Assembly: GCF_030253575.1 (NCBI RefSeq)
Contig: NC_080557.1
Location: 48,715,501-48,779,500, forward strand
Direction of reading: 5' to 3'
Source of the DNA: Rhododendron vialii
Lineage: Eukaryota; Streptophyta; Magnoliopsida; Ericales; Ericaceae
Length of the DNA stretch: 64,000 nt
The translations under genes were made by a program, and so were the position numbers. Within the stretch, counting starts at the first letter, position 1, and each line of letters opens with the position of its first letter. This document shows, piece after piece, positions 53,501 to 64,000 of this stretch. The notes below the pieces were generated by a model. The model saw nothing but the letters and a program-made list of their open reading frames with translations, had not been told where the DNA came from and did not search any database.

Positions 53501-55646
53501 TTTGCAATGAACTGAGCCCCATTAAACTACCATAAAAGAGAGGTACCAACATGGAAGTAACGGGAGAAAAAAAATGAAGAGAAAATTTAAATAAATTTGG
53601 AGATAACAGAGTAAACAAAAACAAAGCATTGGAACAAACAAATTTGGAGATAAATTTCCACAACTCTTTTGAGAAGGTAGGTAAATGATTTTTATACATC
53701 TACATGACTCAGTAAAAAGCATGGGCATTGTAAATCAGATTCATCAAAGAAAGAACCATTAGTTGACAATTTTAGTGAACAATATATGCACAATGGAAGA
53801 GGCATTACAAAACCTTCATCAACAAATTACCTAGCGGCGAGCCCGACACATACAGTGGAAACATCCGGGCGTATATGCCTCATCATGTCAAATATGGCCA
53901 TACCTGTAAATGATCAGAGCAAGAAAATAAACAGGAATTTCAACGAAAGAATTGTGCAAAACATCAAGAAAGGGACAAATTAGTCACGGACAAATACAAA
54001 AAAGAAAAAGAATATTACCAGCTGTAACTGATCCTCCTGGAGAGTTCACATACATGACAATATCCTGTTAAAAATTAAATCAGTTTTATACCATCCAACT
54101 ATAAAAAAGAGTTCAACTTAGAACACCAATCAAAATCCATGAATCATTCTATTCGGTAAGCGGTAAAGGTTTTTTTTTATTGCTTCCATTTCATTTTTAT
54201 ACTTGGTGCCTAGTTGCAACTTACAAGCAATCCTCCTCCCATCCTCTATTAGTAAAACTTATGTTTTCAACCACAGGTACTGCAAGTGAGTACGTGCACA
54301 TTGAGGTCCCAACAAAATTAACCACTATTGTGAGAATGTGCTTTACATCATGCATCATTTGTAGTCACAAATTGGCCATCCAAAAATGCCTCCAATAAAA
54401 AATATGATAACTGTAAAACTGTAGAGGTGTATGATAAAATGACAAGGCTTAAAAGCTTTCACAATCATTTGCAAGTTGTAAGATGGCTACCAATCCAATA
54501 TATAGACTAAGAACAAATATAAGTGATGACATTACGCAGTTTAACTTCAATGAGATTTTCAGGAGAGGTCATTGTAAGTAGCACTTAGGTTGTAAACTAG
54601 TTTGAAACACTGTTGAAATTCATAAATATCATCTTCTTTTTTTCGTTACTTTGAAATGTGTTAAAACCTTATAAAAGAAAAAGAAACTAATCCCACAAAA
54701 AATAAAACAAAAACTACCGAAAGCAAAGAACAGAACCCAGAGCTGGTGCACAATAAAAGGAGAAGAATTTAAGGCGACAAAAATGATTACATAATATGCA
54801 AAAACAAACTTTACAAAAGGGGAAACCAGAAAACAGACCTTGTTAGGATCAACAGCATCAAGATAGAGAAGCTGAGCAACTATAAAGTTTGCCATATCAG
54901 CATCAACTGGTCCACCGCAACGTATTATCCTCTTAAGAAACCAGTTATAAACCAAAAAAAAATTGTCAATAAACGAAGAAACAGTTAGACAGTGGACCAA
55001 ACGTTACTAATATATGAAGAAAACACACAGCCTAGTCTAGTCCCTTACATGTTCAAAAAGTTTACTGGCAACAAACTGTAAACCCTCCTGGACCACTGGC
55101 GGTGGCCCTTCTTCTCCATATACATTATTGACTTGGAAGTGGTGTGAAGATGGGACTTGTAAATCATCCCTAATTACAGTGAAATTCAAGATTTATTCAA
55201 ACAAACCCAAAGCAAATAAACAGCCATCAAATGAGAGTGAGTTGTGAGATTAATCATGTACCTAATGGACGAAATCCCTTGGCATGAACTCCAGTTGGAC
55301 TCCCAAAGGCCACCCGAGTAGACGGACTTGAGGCCCTTCTTCACTGCATAATTCCGAGCATTCCTTTGGTCAACAGGTATATATCTTAATTTGCTGCAAA
55401 AACAAGAGACAAATACACAAAGTAATAGAATGCAGAAACCTTATGGTCCATTATAAAGAGATAAGGAGTCGTTGAAAAAAGAAAGTAGGAGTAGTGTACG
55501 TACCTGGAAAGAAAACGGTGGTGGGATGGGAGAGAGAGGGTTGTGGTATCGGAACAAGAGCTGGGTATAGGGGAGGCGGTGTTGAATCTGATGAGAGAAG
55601 AAGAAGCAGACGCTGCCGATGTGAAGACGCACGGTTGCGCCATCAT
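50525..55646 (-). CDS. ClpP5-like plastid Clp protease subunit with His-to-Gln at the catalytic position
   Basis: Nine exons: 55504-55646, 55262-55393, 55049-55169, 54839-54931, 54019-54064, 53831-53903, 51950-51984, 51759-51847, 50525-50737; 945 nt, 314 aa. It matches ClpP5, a core subunit of the chloroplast Clp protease: transit peptide ([16 protein letters not shown]), [86 protein letters not shown]. Catalytic Ser203 and Asp277 are present. The catalytic His of MIHQPLGG is replaced: it reads MIQQPLSG with Gln at codon 228 (51807-51809). Neighbouring residues also differ from the usual GGAQGGQTDIDIQ. All splice sites and the frame are intact, so this is either a non-proteolytic ClpR-like paralogue or an early relic. 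It is divergent with RH24, start codons 750 bp apart. Confidence 0.88.
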
Positions 55647-56396
55647 CTCATTCCCTTCCTTCCTCGCACGCGATTTCCCCCCAAATTACTACTGCTCCGC
55701 TCCGCTCCTGCAAGCTAAACGAAGAAGGCAGGCGCAGGCGCATCAAAACTCAATTTGGACAAAATTGACGCACTGGGCTGGGGTCTGGGATATGGGCCAT
55801 AATTTGGCCCCACCAAAAATCAAAGGTTTCTCCGGGTTTGGACTACTGTCTGGGATATGGGGGCCCAAACAGGCCCATTTTATTTTCTTCTTTTAACAAC
55901 AAAGCCACCGCCCATTTGATTGGATCAGGAACACAACTTTGGACACAATTAAGTCTACGGTCGTTCGACGGACGTGGTCTCATATTTATTGGACATCTCC
56001 GAACATAATTGCATCCTCAAGTTGTGTTTTTATGTTTTTTATATTTATTTACTTAAATGTATTATTTTTAAGTTTGAAATAATTTTTAAAAAAAAATACT
56101 AATAAATATTTAATTTAGTTCCTGGATAGCAAGGATTGAAAATTCCAAACCTAGTTTCATCACTACCCCAATTTCAGACATCGGTTTGGTGGTGGTGGTG
56201 GTACTTAATTATATATCAATCAATCGAGAAATCTCCTTGTGCTTGCTTGCTTTTACTACTGGAGACGGAGACGAGTAGTAGAAAGAAAAGAAAGAAACAA
56301 CGAATTAGGGTTTATTGAGAGCTGCCCCTTTCCTTACCTTCATTCCCAATTTAATTAGGGTTTCAGAAATCCCGTCAATCACACTTAAAGAGAGAT
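55647..56396. promoter_or_regulatory. Shared upstream region of ClpP5-like and RH24
   Basis: A 750-bp head-to-head interval. The ClpP5-side leader is GC-rich and the RH24-side leader carries GGGTTT motifs before the ATG. No clear TATA box on either side. A shared bidirectional promoter is possible but not shown. Confidence 0.4.
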
Positions 56397-58822
56397 ATGT
56401 CAAAGAGGAAGTTCGGATTCGAAGGCTTCGGCATCAACCGCCAACAAACTTACAATTTCGAGCGCTCCCAACCTCCACAGAGGCTCTACGTCCCACCACC
56501 TTCTTCCCGCTCCTCCGCCGGCCACGACAACTACGAAGACACTGACGTAGACCACATCGAATACGACGACGACAACAACCGAGACGACAACGACGTCGCC
56601 CAAAACAACAAGGATGGCGACAACGACGACGAAATTGACCCTCTCGACGCCTTCATGGAGGGGATTCAGGAGGAGATGAGGGCGGTTCAGCCTCCCAAGC
56701 CGCCAAAACAGAACAAGTATAGGGACGATGAAGAGGAGGAGGATGATCCCATGGAGAGTTTCCTCAGGGCCAAGAAGGATGTAGGGTTGACGCTGGCGTA
56801 CGAGGCTCTTCACGCTGGGTACGATTCGGATGAGGAGGTTTATGCTGCTGCTAAGGCGGTCGATGCCGGAATGGTCGAGTACGATTCTGATGACAATCCC
56901 ATTTTGCTTGACAAGAGGAAGATTGAGCCTATTCCCCCTTTGGATCATACTTCGGTGGACTATGAGGCCTTCAATAAGGATTTTTACGAGGAGAAACCTT
57001 CTATATCAGGTATATGTCATATGTTTGGTGAACTTGTCCAATAACAAGTCCCTGTTCATTCTTGTTTAGCTCCCAGTGTTCAAGTACGTGTAACATTCTC
57101 CTGTTTCATTTATGTCGTCAGTTTGTATTTACTTTAGAATGAGTTTGAATACATTTGTTCAACAGTTATTACTACATACTATACGTATTGTTAGCTCGCA
57201 TTATCACATAGAGTGGGTTCTATATGCCGGAAACCTTAATCCGATTCCAAACACACGTAATCTAATCATTTGATGTATGTGTTCCGGGAATTGTAATTGT
57301 GGAACCCCTTGCTTTCCTATGCCGTTAAGGGATTTGTGTTATCTCTGGTGCTAGCATCCAAATGTCATGGCAGGCTACCATGTTATCGTTGAATCGGCAG
57401 GAAGCGAAAGTAGTAGGACCAGAGAGTTTGGGAAGAAAGACAGAGAAATGAAAGAGAGATTACACCTTGTTTTAGAAGGGAGGACATTTTACTTATTTGC
57501 ACTTTACTACTTGGAATAACAGCACCATTAACTGTTAGGGTGTAGGTATATTGAGAGAGTATTGTATCAGCTTGTGCAGATGATTAAATGTGTGCCATCC
57601 GGTTTTGCAAGAAAATTGGGATTTTTGCATGATAGATTCCCCTTGATTGCTAAATTTCTTCATCACAAAGTAATCATTCAGACATTTTGTATGGCTTGTA
57701 CAACTAGCAGTGACGAAGATAATAATGGCTTTTAGCCTTCAAAATTTTGGTTAGCAACTTAGCAGTCTCTAGTCATATAACTGAGTTGATGATTAAGATT
57801 ATGTAACTTGGTGTTGTGCTAAATATATCAATTACTTTATTGCTCCTCTGGTCAAATTATGATTGCTTTTAGTTGAGTAATTTCTATATTTGGAACTTTA
57901 GTTGATGACAGTCTTCTCCCTTAATGCAGGTATGAGTGAGCAGGATGTTGTTGAATACAAGAAGAGCTTGGCTATTCGTGTTTCTGGTTTTGACGTACCG
58001 AGGCCAATTAAGACATTTGAAGAGTGTGGATTTTCTGCGGATTTGATGAAAACTATTGCAAAACAAGCGTATGAAAAGCCCACAGCAATACAGTGCCAAG
58101 CGTTACCAATTGTGCTATCTGGGAGAGACATCATTGGTATGGCAAAAACTGGCTCGGGAAAAACTGCTGCTTTTGTGCTTCCTATGATTGTCCATATTAT
58201 GGATCAGCCTGAACTTGAGAAAGATGAAGGTCCTATTGGGGTGATATGTGCACCTACTAGAGAACTAGCGCACCAAATATACTTGGAGGCAAAGAAATTT
58301 GCAAAATCACACAGTATACGTGTCTCCGCAGTCTATGGTGGAATGTCCAAGCTCGAACAATTCAAAGAGCTAAAAGCAGGATGCGAGATAGTTGTTGCTA
58401 CTCCTGGCAGATTGATAGACATGCTAAAAATGAAGGCACTGACAATGTTCAGAGCTACTTACCTAGTGCTTGATGAGGCTGATAGGATGTTTGACCTTGG
58501 ATTTGAGCCACAAATAAGATCCATCGTTGGTCAGATTAGGCCAGACCGTCAAACCCTACTGTTTTCAGCAACAATGCCCCGCAAAGTTGAAAAGTTGGCC
58601 AGGGAAATTCTCACCGATCCTGTCAGAGTTACTGTGGGAGAGGTGGGAATGGCCAATGAGGATATTACTCAAGTTGTTCATGTAATTCCTTCTGATGCCG
58701 AGAAGATGTCTTGGCTTATTGAAAAACTACCTGGACTCATTGACAATGGTGATGTTCTAGTTTTTGCTTCGAAAAAAGCTACAGTGGATGAGATTCAATC
58801 ACAGCTGGATCAGAGGGGGTTT

Positions 58823-58857
<35 letters not shown>

Positions 58858-60925
58858 TTCTCGTATGGATATACTGCAAAAGTTTAAATCTGGAATATAC
58901 CATGTTCTTATTGCGACAGATGTTGCTGCTCGTGGTCTTGACATCAAATCGATTAAGTCAGTAGTCAACTTTGATATAGCTAGGGACATGGACATGCATG
59001 TCCATCGAATAGGAAGAACCGGCCGTGCTGGTGACAAAGATGGAACAGCATATACTCTTATCACACAGAAAGAGGCTAGGTTTGCAGGCGAATTGGTTAA
59101 CAGTTTAGTTGCTGCTGGTCAAAATGCGTCGGCGGAACTGATGGATCTTGCTATGAAGGTAATTTGCTTGATCTTCTTCCTTCATTGCTTGTGTTTATTT
59201 TAGGTTAAAGAATGAGACATTGGGAATTTTTGTACATCAGTGATACAAGTGACTGCACACTCCGTCTCTTATTCTCTTTTGTTAAAAGACTTGTACATGA
59301 CGATAAGCATCATAATCCAAGGATTTAGGTCTGAATTGAAGGGGTTCACATCCTGTTAGATTCTGCCTACTCATGTTATACCATTTGGAATACCTATTCA
59401 CGCAACGTTGATAAAGAAACCAAGTAACCATAGCAGTTTATATCCTTTTGCATAACCACAAGTTTGAAGCTATAGTTCAGTGTTCAAAGAAAAACCTGTG
59501 GTTCCGAAGTTTATTATCAACTGTGATTTGGCGATGTCCAGAAGGGGAAATAGAATTTAATTTGGTTTTCATATTCACTGAGGGTTATTTGATTGAATCT
59601 CGCTCACGACCGCATTGTGAAGACTGGTACATTCAGTGTTTCATGAGGGAAACTGAGTATTAAGCCTTTTCTACTTGTGGCCTCCTTTCTGCTTCATCAG
59701 ATCTCATATTTTCACTGAAATCCTTGCCAATCATTTATTTTATGGTTTCCTGACATCTCCTCTCTGTGTCCTCTCCTCTTTGCTCTGTGACATCTACAAC
59801 CTAAACCTAATTACTTATCGATCTAGAGCTTTCATTTGTCTTTGTTGCTCATGGAAAAACAGCTTGATGCAGTTTTCTTTTTTCTTCTCAATTGGTGCCA
59901 CCTCAAACTTGTTATTTTGGATATTAACATCCGCTAGTCATGTGCTTTACCATGTTATAGTTCTTTGTTCATGTTTATATTTGTCAAAGTTGGTTGATTT
60001 TGTGTATAATTGTACAATTATTGAATGACGTTTACCTTGTAAATCCCTAGGATGGGAGATTCAGATCCAAGCGTGATGCAAGGAAAGGAGGTATGCATTT
60101 TGTATCAATAACATGCACACCAATTGCTTATGTGCATGACAAGTTTGGTTCTTGTGAACTGTCCGTGAAACTTTTTTAATAAGACCCCTTCCCTTCCTCC
60201 CCTTGTCCCCCCGTCACCACAAGGAACGGGTTTAAAATTTTAATACAGACAAGCTTTACATGATTTGAATGGGGTTGAAGTCTCTTTTTGAGGTTTTGAA
60301 AAATCGTTGGATTTTTTTCTTATGAGAGATGTTTAATGCCCATGCAGGTGGAAAAAAGGCTAGAGGAAGGGGTGGAAGTGGCAGTCGAGGCGTGCGTGGT
60401 GTGGATTACGGTTTGGGTATTGGATACAGTGTAGACTCCACTAATACTTCATCTAGCACTGCCCCAAGTCGCTCTGCTGCTGTTAGTTCACAGAGAACTG
60501 GAATGACACAGTTTAAAAGCAAATTTGTGGCTGCTTCATCTAATTCTCAATATCAGGGCTTGAGTAACAGTTTAGGCACCAATGCCAACAAGAGAACACC
60601 GTTACGAGGTTTTGTTTCTGGTGGCTCAATAGGTGGTGATGTAAATGCTGCTTGGGCGACCAATTTGTCGACTCCTGCTGCTGCTCCTCCCATGTCAGGA
60701 GGGCACCCTATTTGTCAGAGCTCCAGGGAAGATGCAAGTCATAAGAACTCAGAAAGGTGACTCCTTTTAATCTCTGACTGCCCTTCTTTTCTTTTCTTTT
60801 TGAGTTTTACGGGTGCTCTGCTAAAATTAATTTGGTCCTAATCTTGTCTATCTTTATTGTTTTGCAGTTCCAGAGATAGACCTAAGGAAAGGCGCAGACG
60901 CTCTGGTTGGGACCAGGATCAATAA
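56397..60925 (+). CDS. RH24: DEAD-box ATP-dependent RNA helicase 24 (RH24, DDX42-like)
   Basis: Exons 56397-57009, 57930-59158, 60051-60090, 60348-60756, 60868-60925; 782 aa. Nuclear DEAD-box RNA helicase of the DDX42 type, probably in RNA processing. The N-terminal start SKRKFGFEGFGINRQQTY and acidic stretches are RH24 hallmarks. Helicase motifs: Q (FEECGF ... PTAIQ), I AKTGSGKT (276-283), Ia PTRELA, Ib TPGR, II DEAD (386-389), III SAT (417-419), IV VLVFASKK, V ATDVAARGLDI, VI HRIGRTGR (563-570). The tail is Gly/Arg/Ser-rich, ending KERRRRSGWDQDQ. All motifs are intact. The 920-bp first intron is free of recognised elements. Confidence 0.96.
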
Positions 60926-61848
60926 TTTTTGGTGAACGAAATATCGGCTTGTACATGAGTGATAGCTATCTTTTATTTCAACTTTTGATCTTGTCTGTAT
61001 TTGTACCATGCCCAATAATTTGCCTTGGTGCTTTTGTTGCTTTCTAATCCCCTTACTTTGGTGTACAATTATAAAATGATTTAGATACAGAGCTGTCATC
61101 GTATCTTCTTGTGGGGTGTTAATGTTTTACGTTTTTTAGGTTCTTTCGCCATATGCGGAAGGGGTCATTGATCTACCATAATGAATCACCGCCCCAATGA
61201 TTACAAGTTTTGTTGGCTTGTCCTCTTAGTGCTGCTTTTCAGTACTTATTTTGTCTTATGGCCTCTCCTACTTGCTTATTTTTGCTGATATTGAAACTTC
61301 ATGAACAACCAACCTGTGCTGCTGGAAAAACAAAAAAAAAAAAAAAAAAAGGAAAGGAGAGGGAATCATATGGGGTGCTTGTTGGGATGGTAACAAAGGA
61401 GAGTTTCATAATGCAAATAGGATATAGAGGTTTGAAAAAGGTTTTCTGCATATTTCAATTTTTTCAAACTCATATATGCAGATTATACTGTGTACACATT
61501 ATTTTGACTCCCAACTCCATGTCAGTTGATCTTCTCTAGCATTATCCAACATGAAGCCTCTCAAATGATTTCAAAACACAGGGATAACAAAATTCTGCAC
61601 TAATGATTCTGGAAATAAACATCACAATGAATTCAAATAGACAACAGCAGGTAACCTCCTCTTAGTGCCCCTAACTACCACAGAAGCCCTACAAATAAAA
61701 AGCAAGTACCACCAGCGATCCAGCCTCCAACAATTTTAGAACCACTTAGTTGCACGGAATTAAATTTTTTAACTATTCATCGGACAATTAGCCTCATCCC
61801 CATCCAACATTACACAAGGAACACACAAGTGAGCACCGATTTTTCAGT
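60926..61848. other. Intergenic between RH24 and the S11-like gene 3' ends
   Basis: It contains RH24 3'UTR and an A homopolymer (about 61330-61350) with no clear element around it. No gene seen. Confidence 0.5.
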
Positions 61849-62761
61849 CTACACACGCCGCTTCTTTGGGAGTCTGCATCCATTATGGGCCTTCCGAGTT
61901 GTGTCCTCAATGTACACGATGGGATTCTGATCACCCCGTGAATGGGTATACCCCTCTCTAAAGCTCACAATCGCTTGCTTTTTCTTCTTAAAATAAGTAA
62001 ATCCGTTGACTTTCACCACAAAAGTTTTCAGCCCCATGTTTCTAGCTAATCGACCAACATGTTCTGCAGTTGCTTCAGCTGCATATCTCGAGAGTTTAGG
62101 CCCTCCTTTCATTTCTGACAACATTCCAGAGGAAGCTCCGAACTTTTTGTTCCCCTTTGAATCTGTCACTGTGACAAAGGTATTGTTGCGCATCAGCTTT
62201 ATATGGACGATATCTGCATTGTGTTCAACACCACATTGAGAAAGTTGAGAACCACCCAAATTGTTCCTCTATCCCCCTCTATTATTCCCCTAACAAAATT
62301 CATGGATCTTGTATTCCTTTCTGTTGTCTCAAACTCCTTTTGACTTGAAGAATGTATGGAATTCTTTAAACTGACCGCATTGGGTGGACTAACACTTGCA
62401 TTCACTTTCTTACCCAAACTGGCCAATAGTTGAGGTACGACATTGAGGTTGGCAACTGCTTCACTGTTGCTATGAAGATAAGAACTACAATTTAAACCAT
62501 CCGGACCTGAAAAAGCCACAAACATATCGTCATGCCAAGCTGACATGGTTTTATTGGGACATTAGAAATTCTACTATTCCTTTATTGGGACACTGAAAAG
62601 GAGTATTTACCACCAGAAAGGCAGACAATAGATTATTAGAAAATCAGCTTTCTAAAATCACTCCATTTTCTTCCATTCTCAATGTTGTCACCTATTTGAT
62701 AGAATGAATAGGGTTGTAGCTATATGAGCAAGAATTCCAATCAACTCTACTACGTGCGTCT

Positions 62762-62969
62762 GTGTTAGCTAACCTATTGTTTCCTTTATGCAATCATTTG
62801 TCTACACCATCATGTAAGCTATAGTTGATTTATTTCACCATGTTGCGTAATTAGTTCCTGGGTCCGTGTTAGCTAACCTATTGTTTCCTTTATGCAATCA
62901 TTTGTCTACACCATCATGTAAGCTATAGTTGATTTATTTCACCATGTTGCGTATTTAGTTCCTGGGTCC
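62762..62969. repeat. 104-bp tandem duplication
   Basis: Two head-to-tail copies (62762-62865 and 62866-62969) from GTGTTAGCTAACCTATTGTT to CCTGGGTCC are identical except for about one base, so the duplication is recent. It lies in the putative S11-like intron. Confidence 0.92.
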
Positions 62970-63037
62970 CAATATACGATTTAATCTGTTAGTTCCTTCC
63001 ATATAGCTACCCCAAGTAAAAAAATAAACGAGCCAAG

Positions 63038-63189
63038 AGGCCGTTGTTGCAATGACATTAGGAGGTGCACTTAAGGGCTAGTAGAAAAGGAGGTCAGGAG
63101 TTCAACAGTTCAACTCCTCCTCCAAGGTGTGTTAATCTAACTATTCTAACAATATTGACTTTCACCGATAATAAAAAAAGAGTAAATAC
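63038..63189 (+). mobile_element. Short SINE (~152 bp) with 14-bp TSD
   Basis: The interior has a B-box-like AGTTCAACTCCTCC and the 3' end is ATAATAAAAAAAG. It is flanked by ATAAACGAGCCAAG (63024-63037) and ATAAACGAGGCAAG (63190-63203), a 14-bp duplication with one mismatch. Confidence 0.72.
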
Positions 63190-63388
63190 ATAAACGAGGC
63201 AAGGACAAAATGAAAAGGTTACAGCCGCAGGGTTTGTGAGAGACAATATTCAACATGGTAGCATATCTATCCCCATTTGAACTGGGGATTCTTTCGCATA
63301 AACCTGCTACATATAGTGCATTACGTATAGATGTCTCACCCTTCCAATTCTACTAGCATCCCCATAACTCTTAAAACTTTTCTCGAGA

Positions 63389-63580
63389 CCCTAATCCAAA
63401 CTTCACGGGCATTACACTAAATACCCTTTTCCAGCGGTTAACCAGTTAATAATAGTTCAACAGAAATAACATAACTTAAGAAATGAACTTGTGGGGGAAA
63501 TTGGAAGTTCACCATTATAAACTGGTTAACCGCTGGAAAAGGATATTTAGTGTGATGCCCGTGAAGTTTGGTCGTAGGGG
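63389..63580. mobile_element. Foldback MITE (192 bp)
   Basis: The left arm CCCTAATCCAAACTTCACGG through AGCGGTTAACCAGTT (63389-63447) is inverted at 63520-63580 (AACTGGTTAACCGCTGGAAA through CGTGAAGTTTGG). The arms are about 60 bases with a few mismatches. The target duplication is not clear. Confidence 0.75.
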
Positions 63581-63855
63581 TGATATTTAGTGTAATGTCC
63601 GGTTTTTGGGTTTTTTTAGGGACCGAACCGGATATTCGGTTTGAGGATATGTAAACGGTAAACCGGAACTGGTTGTGTTTCAATCGGTTTGGCCAGTTCC
63701 GGTCCGATTTTCCGGTTTGGTCGGTTTGCAATTGTGGGCTATGACTGTCTCAGATTATCTGAGAGAGAGAGTCACTCACTGTTGCAAATCGATTTGAATC
63801 GATCTGAAATTCGAGCAAACCCTAGAGCTGTAAATCGACCTGAATCGTTCACCAT

Positions 63856-64000
63856 GTTGCAGAGAGAGAAGGTTAGCGAGAGAGAAAGAGAGTCAGAGAG
63901 AGAAGGATAGCAAGAGAGAGTCAGAGAGAGAGAGAGAGAGAGAGTCACTCACATTTGCAAATCGCCATCGCGGTGAAGAGTGAACTGTGAAGCGGCGTGT
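63856..64000. repeat. GA-rich leader-like tract at right edge
   Basis: Interrupted GA/CT repeats. The phrase GAGAGTCACTCAC followed by a TTGCAAATCG occurs both at about 63765-63790 and 63940-63962, a local duplication. On the minus strand this would be the CT-rich leader of the S11-like gene. Confidence 0.5.

Larger units (their letters stand above)
61849..63855 (-). pseudogene. Mitochondrial ribosomal protein S11 (uS11m)-like locus with a one-base frame break
   Basis: The main exon 61849-62506 encodes a uS11 domain: NADIVHIKLMRNNTFVTVTDSKG, KKFGASSGMLSEMKGG, YAAEATAEHVGRLA, VKVNGFTYFKKKKQAI and the end NPIVYIEDTTRKAHNGCRLPKKRRV. This is the nuclear-encoded mitochondrial type. The upstream part (NSEAVANLNVVPQLLASLGK ... 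NFVRGIIEGDRG) is in a different frame; the two meet near 62263-62275, where one base seems missing. A candidate first exon, 63780-63855, codes MVNDSGRFTALGFARISDRF and onward and ends AACA|gtgagt, phase-compatible with the acceptor at 62506. The frame break may be a sequencing error, since the rest is well conserved, or a real lesion. Confidence 0.65.

Noticed and set aside
56400-56948. 182-codon minus-strand frame
   Set aside because: Antisense to the acidic first exon of RH24, giving Val/Ile-rich nonsense; no homologue recognised.

Overview
This is a eudicot plant nuclear window. It is AT-rich, its genes have many introns with GT-AG borders, and it encodes chloroplast proteins (CP12, a ClpP5-type protease subunit), plant-only families (GRAS, TBL, S1-type bZIP) and nuclear-encoded mitochondrial proteins. 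The species cannot be named from sequence alone. Exon borders were set by reading splice sites in the sequence and comparing with remembered family proteins. For each completed gene except the S11-like locus, the exon lengths sum to an intact reading frame.

Layout. 0-1.5 kb: first two exons of MSH6 (-), cut by the left edge. 3.7-6.4 kb: a small conserved protein (-) with a long 5'UTR intron full of small transposons. 7.6-14.8 kb: MCM7 (-), 15 exons. 16.8-27.7 kb: VPS51 (-), 20 exons. 29.3-30.4 kb: S1-group bZIP (+) with the conserved sucrose-control uORF. 31.9-32.3 kb: CP12 (-). 33.0-33.9 kb: a two-exon secreted, glycine-rich protein (+) that I do not recognise. 34.6-36.5 kb: COX5C (-) with a leader intron. 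38.6-41.6 kb: SMP-30/strictosidine-synthase-like six-bladed propeller protein (+). 42.7-45.1 kb: TBL xylan/pectin acetyltransferase-like (+). 45.5-47.2 kb: single-exon GRAS regulator (-). 50.5-55.6 kb: ClpP5-like protein (-). 56.4-60.9 kb: DEAD-box helicase RH24 (+). 61.8-63.9 kb: mitochondrial S11-like locus (-) with an apparent one-base frame break.

This is ordinary plant euchromatin rather than one pathway cluster. The links visible are E2F-type sites upstream of both S-phase genes (MSH6, MCM7) and three organelle-related genes. Introns and intergenic stretches carry many small non-autonomous elements: tRNA-derived SINEs with target duplications, an hAT-type MITE, a Stowaway-like MITE, foldback elements, and a three-copy AT-rich MITE family. 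No retrovirus-like element, CRISPR array or complete tRNA/rRNA gene was seen.

The most notable observations are a ClpP5-type protein whose catalytic His position reads Gln, the SC-uORF with its stop-start overlap upstream of the bZIP, and the frame break in the mitochondrial S11-like gene.
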